Source: Acidobacteriota bacterium
Lineage (GTDB): Bacteria; Acidobacteriota; Terriglobia; Terriglobales; Acidobacteriaceae
Direction of reading: 5' to 3'
Length of the DNA: 10,690 nt
NCBI GenBank assembly: GCA_021851465.1
Contig: JAJZDL010000095.1
Span: forward strand, 1-10,690
In this document: positions 7,358 to 10,690 of the stretch, one piece after another
Layout: the number at the start of each line of letters is the position of its first letter
How positions within the stretch are numbered: the first letter of the stretch is position 1
Program-made: the position numbers and the translations under genes
The notes under the pieces: model-generated
What the model was told of the DNA's origin: nothing
Database searches by the model: none
What the model saw: the letters and a program-made list of their open reading frames with translations, nothing else

Positions 7358-9387
7358 AGGACAAACACCAGCAGAACAATCAAAGTAAAAAAGCTGTAAA
7401 GCAGATAGATGGACAGGCGCCCGCCCTGCAAGCCGCCGACGAGATCGGCAACCTTCTGTGTAGTGCGGGCAATGGGAAGGTAAATGGCTCTCCACACACG
7501 GTCTTCTATGTAAATGCGATATTGTGGCGAGGTGTCAGAGGGCGACGGTAAATCCCGCTCCATATGAAAGAACGTTGCAAAGATGTGCCGGATTGGTTGT
7601 CCGAAGCCTTCCGCGGTGTCCTGCATGCGTGAAGTCTGCCACTGATATCCGCAGTCCCAGGGAGGAACCCGCCGCATCCGTCCATGGGCTATCAGACGTA
7701 CAAGCAGGAAGGCGATTCCCACTACTCCCACGATTCCTGCGAGCAGAACCATGCCGCTGTACGAGGCCTGCTGCGGTGAAATGGGGGCGATCCGCCATAT
7801 CGAGCTGGTGTTTACACTGTGACCGAGCAACTTGTCGGTGACTGATGCCGCCGGTCTCAGTGCGATCTGGGGCGCCACACCAATCAAGATGCACCCCAGT
7901 GCGAGCCACGCGAGGCCCAGCCGTTCGAGCCAGTTTGCATCGTGTGCCTCTGCGAGAGAATCCTCCCGAGGCTGCCCCAGGAAAACAATACCGTAAAACT
8001 TCATCATCACATAGGCAGCGAGAGCGGCCGTCAGTGCGAGGACCGCCGCGCCAAGAGGGATAAACATGTTGGCGAAAGCGTGCGGAATCTCCGGAGTAAA
8101 CAAGAAAGACTGCAACAGCAGCCACTCGGAAACAAAGCCGTTTAGCGGCGGCAAGCCGGCAATTGCGAGCGTTCCAACAAGAGCGAAGCTTGCCACCCAG
8201 GGCATGCGCCGAATCAAGCCCCCCAGTTTGCCAAGGCTGCGGTGGCTGGTGGCATGCAGCACCGATCCGGTAGTCAGAAAGAGGAGGCTCTTGAAGAGAG
8301 CATGGTTGAGCGAATGGATCAGCGCGGCACTGAGAGCAAGCGCCGCAAACAGATGCATGTTGCATGTCTCAAACACGATCGATAGGCCGATGCCAGTAAA
8401 TATAATTCCTATGTTTTCGATGGATGAGAACGCTAGCAGGCGCTTCATGTCCGCCTGTACGGCCGCGAAGATAGCTCCGTACAGAGCGGAAAAGAGGCCC
8501 AGGGCAAGCACCAGAACCCCCCATTGCCAGAATCGGACATGCAACAAATCGAAGCTGACTCGCAGCATGCCGTAGACGGCCGTCTTCAGCATCAGACCGC
8601 TCATCATTGCCGAGACCGGCGAAGGCGCCGCTGGATGGGCCTCCGGTAGCCAGACATGCAGTGGTACCAGTCCCGCCTTTGCGCCGAAGCCCAGCAGAGC
8701 AAGTACGAATGCCGTCGTAGCCCAGAAGGGTGTCAGCGATGCACCTCGCATGGCTCCGAAGGTGAACTGCCAACTGCCACCCTGCAGGACGCCAAAGCTA
8801 AGAAGGATACAAATCGCACCGACGTGGGCCATCAAGAGATACAAAAATCCGGCACGGCGTATCTCGGGAATTCGGTGCTCCGACGTAACGAGGAAGTATG
8901 AGCTCAGGGCCATCGTCTCCCATGCCACCATAAAGAGGTAGGCGTCGTCGGCGAGGATGACAATGGCCATACTGGCGAGGAAGACGTGATACTGCAAACC
9001 CATAAGTCCGGGAGCGGTGCCTTTTCCTGCGCGAAAGTAGCCAGCGGAAAAGATTGAGATGCCAGCACTGACTAAGCCCAGTACTAATAAAAAAAAGGCA
9101 GAGAGCGCATCCAGGCGAAGGTGGAAGGGCAGGTCGGGCAGGCCCAGCGGAAGGATCATCCCTTGTGGCGCCTGTCCAGAAATCAGAAAACTTCCTGCCA
9201 GAACCGCAAAAATTAGACTGACGAGCGCCCCTAGTGGAAAGAGAACGCGCGCGACCAGACGACTGTCTCGACGTGTCGGCAGGCCTACGATACCAAAGAA
9301 CACCCAGAGGCCCACAAGCAGCAGCAAAGATTGCAGCATCCGGCAATTAGCGGCTGAAGCCTCAACTGTGTACAGGACTTCGGTCAA
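7354..9387 (-). CDS. hyfB: HyfB/HycC-like antiporter/proton-channel membrane subunit (NuoL family)
   Basis: This 677-residue polytopic membrane protein belongs to the NuoL/HyfB family, the same length class as E. coli HyfB (about 672). Channel residues are kept: Glu157 in MVAWETMALSSYF, Lys237 in FGAKAGLVPLHVWLPEAHPA, Lys268 in SGLMLKTAVYG, and His358/His362/Lys366 in IHSLNHALFKSLLFLTTGSV. The C-terminal extension with PWDCGYQW and GFGQPIRHIF is the HyfB/HycC hallmark, followed by a last membrane helix. The start is the TTG at 9387, which overlaps the regulator stop as TTGA and has GAGG 7 nt upstream. A later ATG at 9339, directly before the first hydrophobic helix, is an alternative (661 residues) but lacks a clear ribosome binding site. 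It should form the distal ion channel of the complex. Confidence 0.93.
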   Translation of the reverse strand: MTEVLYTVEASAANCRMLQSLLLLVGLWVFFGIVGLPTRRDSRLVARVLFPLGALVSLIFAVLAGSFLISGQAPQGMILPLGLPDLPFHLRLDALSAFFLLVLGLVSAGISIFSAGYFRAGKGTAPGLMGLQYHVFLASMAIVILADDAYLFMVAWETMALSSYFLVTSEHRIPEIRRAGFLYLLMAHVGAICILLSFGVLQGGSWQFTFGAMRGASLTPFWATTAFVLALLGFGAKAGLVPLHVWLPEAHPAAPSPVSAMMSGLMLKTAVYGMLRVSFDLLHVRFWQWGVLVLALGLFSALYGAIFAAVQADMKRLLAFSSIENIGIIFTGIGLSIVFETCNMHLFAALALSAALIHSLNHALFKSLLFLTTGSVLHATSHRSLGKLGGLIRRMPWVASFALVGTLAIAGLPPLNGFVSEWLLLQSFLFTPEIPHAFANMFIPLGAAVLALTAALAAYVMMKFYGIVFLGQPREDSLAEAHDANWLERLGLAWLALGCILIGVAPQIALRPAASVTDKLLGHSVNTSSIWRIAPISPQQASYSGMVLLAGIVGVVGIAFLLVRLIAHGRMRRVPPWDCGYQWQTSRMQDTAEGFGQPIRHIFATFFHMERDLPSPSDTSPQYRIYIEDRVWRAIYLPIARTTQKVADLVGGLQGGRLSIYLLYSFFTLIVLLVFVL

Positions 9388-9728
9388 GATCGGGCCTCGG
9401 ACTTCTTGTGGTCCATCTCTTCCAAGAGTTCCATCGATTCCTGTAGGTGCGCATAGAAGTAGCGGCGCATCAGTACGAGAACCTTGATGATGATTGGATC
9501 GCGTACCGAATAGAAGACCTGGTTGGCAGCCTTGCGATTGACAACCATCTGTTTGGCCCGGAGTACCGCCAAATGCTGCGAAATGTTTGCCTGCTCCATT
9601 CCCAGCTTCTCCATCAAATCGCCTGCTGACAGCTCTCCAGCTTCGAGGAGTTCCATAATTGCGATCCGTGTAGGGTGGGCGAGCGATTGGAAGATGTCGG
9701 CCTTGAACCGGCGTAGCGAATCTTGCAT
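9384..9728 (-). CDS. ArsR/SmtB-family winged-helix transcriptional regulator, cysteine-free
   Basis: This is a 114-residue DNA-binding protein with a typical ArsR fold: SLAHPTRIAIMELL near 15-28, the recognition-helix region QANISQHLAVLRAKQMV near 46-62, and the wing NRKAANQVFYSV near 64-75. A charged helix follows. ArsR-type metal sensors usually carry cysteines (ELCVCDL); here that block is ELSAGDL and the whole protein has no cysteine, so thiol-based metal, sulfide or redox sensing is unlikely. Metal binding through His/Asp/Glu remains possible. I chose the ATG at 9728, which has AGGA 7 nt upstream. An earlier ATG at 9746 gives 120 residues but has no ribosome binding site and lies against the putative promoter. 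It is the first gene of the operon and its TGA overlaps the hyfB start as TTGA, so it probably controls the operon and itself. The ligand is unknown. Confidence 0.9.
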   Translation of the reverse strand: MQDSLRRFKADIFQSLAHPTRIAIMELLEAGELSAGDLMEKLGMEQANISQHLAVLRAKQMVVNRKAANQVFYSVRDPIIIKVLVLMRRYFYAHLQESMELLEEMDHKKSEARS

Positions 9729-9749
9729 AAGGCGATCCTGTAGCATTGA

Positions 9750-9771
9750 TATATTCTATATTACGAATATA
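9750..9771. promoter_or_regulatory. AT-rich inverted repeat, probable operator of the ArsR-type regulator
   Basis: TATATTC and GAATATA form perfect 7-nt arms separated by 8 nt. The repeat lies 21 nt upstream of the chosen regulator start and overlaps the putative -10 element. ArsR-family proteins bind such AT-rich inverted repeats as dimers and block transcription (established for the family). That this regulator binds here is inference from position and symmetry. Confidence 0.55.
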
Positions 9772-9782
9772 CGATACTGCAA
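9755..9782 (-). promoter_or_regulatory. Putative promoter of the regulator-hyf operon
   Basis: On the minus strand TTGCAG (9782-9777) and TATAGA (9760-9755) are 16 nt apart, a fair match to a housekeeping sigma-factor promoter. Transcription would begin near 9748, leaving a short leader with the AGGA ribosome binding site before the ATG at 9728. AT-rich sequence makes several alternative -10 boxes possible here. Confidence 0.35.
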
Positions 9783-10054
9783 TGCCTGCGCAATCTGCAT
9801 CAAGGAAGCCGACGAATACATGAATGTGGAGAATCGGGTGACTCCGCGCCCGGCGGATGCCGGTCGTAGCGGCTTTCAGGACGCTGTTATAGGGTGGCTG
9901 CGCAGGGAGTATTGCGAGCGGACATGTGTGTGGGAGATGATGTGCATGGCGGCACCGACATGGATCGCATACGTAACTTTTCCTCGCAGGACGTGTCTAC
10001 AAGAGTGCAGGCTGTGAGCGAAACTGCCGGGCCTGCGGATATATGGAGGATTGC
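9783..10054. other. Intergenic region between the divergent regulator and BON-protein genes
   Basis: Together with the operator and promoter region, about 326 nt lie between the regulator start and the BON-protein start. I see no convincing gene, RNA or terminator. Short open frames are present but have odd composition (cysteine- and arginine-rich) and no good ribosome binding site. The promoter of the BON gene should be here, but I cannot place it: TTATAG near 9888 is only a weak candidate. GGAGG at 10045-10049 is the ribosome binding site of the BON gene. Confidence 0.5.
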
Positions 10055-10690
10055 ATGGGACGGAACAGGTTCTATCGGTTGTTGCAGTGGGCAGCGCCGG
10101 CGGCAGTGAGTGCGCTGCTGTGCGGGAGTGCGTTTGCGATGGCACAGAGTTCGGCCCCGGCGACAACGGGCCAGGCTACGACGACTGCGACAGCACCGGT
10201 GTCCAATACGCTGCCGGATGCAGCGGTGGAGGCGAATGTCCTGAAGGCACTGGCTGCCGTGCCCGATCTAGCCAACCAGCCGATGACGACCACGACGGTT
10301 TACGGGGTGGTGACACTGAGCGGCACGGTGGAGACCGAGGCGCTGCGCGACGAGGCGGAGACGATCGTTTCGAAGACCGTAGGGGTCAAGAAGGTGATCG
10401 ACGAGATGACGCTGGCCGGGGAGAGTGCGAGCGCGCAGACCCAGGTTGCCGCCGCGCCCGGTGCATCCGCGCCAGGTGCTGCCGCTGCGAATGGCGTTGC
10501 TGAGAGTGCTGCCGCAGCGAGCCAGGGGACGCAGTCTGGTTCAGCGCCGATTGTGCAGGGTGCGGCAGCGAACGCGAACGCTAGCACGCCGCAGGCTTCT
10601 TCTGCGACCCAGGCGCAACGAGGCAGTATGCTACCGCAGCAGCAGGGCTATACCGGTACCGCGCAGTCGCAGTATGGCGCGCAGGAGGCA
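10055..10690 (+). CDS. Exported BON-domain protein, 3' end outside the window
   Basis: An open frame of 212 codons starts at ATG 10055 and runs off the window; GGAGG lies 5 nt upstream. Residues 1-30 look like a signal peptide: positive MGRNRFYRLLQW, a hydrophobic core, and a probable cleavage near AFAMAQ. The cysteine at 23 is not in a lipobox. A BON domain spans about 56-121, with the hallmark YGVVTLSGTVE followed by RDEAETIVSKTVGVKKVIDE. BON domains occur in periplasmic, envelope-stress and lipid-binding proteins such as OsmY. From about 122 on, the protein is a low-complexity Ala/Gln/Gly/Ser/Pro tail with QQQ and QYGAQ, which continues to the edge. It is divergent from the hyf-like operon and probably unrelated to it. 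The domain call is secure; the function is not known. Confidence 0.85.
   Translation, partial: MGRNRFYRLLQWAAPAAVSALLCGSAFAMAQSSAPATTGQATTTATAPVSNTLPDAAVEANVLKALAAVPDLANQPMTTTTVYGVVTLSGTVETEALRDEAETIVSKTVGVKKVIDEMTLAGESASAQTQVAAAPGASAPGAAAANGVAESAAAASQGTQSGSAPIVQGAAANANASTPQASSATQAQRGSMLPQQQGYTGTAQSQYGAQEA

Noticed and set aside
7358..7495. N-terminal extension of hyfC to 7495
   Set aside because: It overlaps hyfB, has nonsense composition, and the ATG at 7357 gives the normal family length with an ATGA junction.
2165..9387. Calling the operon an H2-evolving formate hydrogenlyase or hydrogenase-4
   Set aside because: All four nickel-binding cysteines of the large subunit are replaced and no formate dehydrogenase or ferredoxin subunit is present.
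9820..10017. Possible small + strand gene between the regulator and the BON gene
   Set aside because: The translation is rich in Cys, Arg and Trp without any domain, and there is no convincing ribosome binding site.

Overview
The window looks like a piece of a GC-rich bacterial chromosome. The gene set (mpl, a Cof-type HAD phosphatase, a hydrogenase-4-like operon without a nickel site, a BON-domain exported protein) and the codon bias suggest a member of the Acidobacteriota (Terriglobia type, such as Granulicella, Terriglobus or Edaphobacter). That assignment is inference from general knowledge, not a database result.

Layout. At the left edge the + strand carries the 3' part of mpl, a peptidoglycan-recycling ligase. 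It is convergent with a minus-strand HAD phosphatase whose stop codon lies inside a short interspersed-repeat-like sequence. Everything from about 9.73 kb down to 2.16 kb is then one tightly packed minus-strand operon, transcribed leftwards: an ArsR-family regulator, hyfB, hyfC, hyfE, hyfF, hyfG and hyfI. Junctions are 4-nt overlaps (TTGA, ATGA, ATGA), a 1-nt gap, a 1-nt overlap (TAATG) and a 7-nt gap. About 330 nt of non-coding DNA with an AT-rich inverted repeat separates the regulator from a divergent, exported BON-domain protein that runs off the right edge.

The operon encodes a membrane complex related to hydrogenase-4/formate hydrogenlyase and to respiratory complex I. It has two large antiporter-like subunits (HyfB, HyfF) that keep the ion-channel glutamates and lysines, a NuoH-like anchor (HyfC), a small membrane subunit (HyfE), a fused NuoC-NuoD-like large subunit (HyfG) and a NuoB-like small subunit (HyfI) with all four ligands for one [4Fe-4S] cluster. 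HyfG has lost all four nickel-binding cysteines, so the complex cannot be a [NiFe] hydrogenase. It fits the poorly understood 'energy-converting hydrogenase-related' (Ehr) group. No ferredoxin-like subunit (HyfH, HyfA), no HyfD and no formate dehydrogenase is encoded here, so the electron donor and acceptor are unknown. The regulator has no cysteine and overlaps hyfB, which suggests operon control by a signal other than the classic ArsR thiol-bound metals. This operon is the most interesting part of the window.
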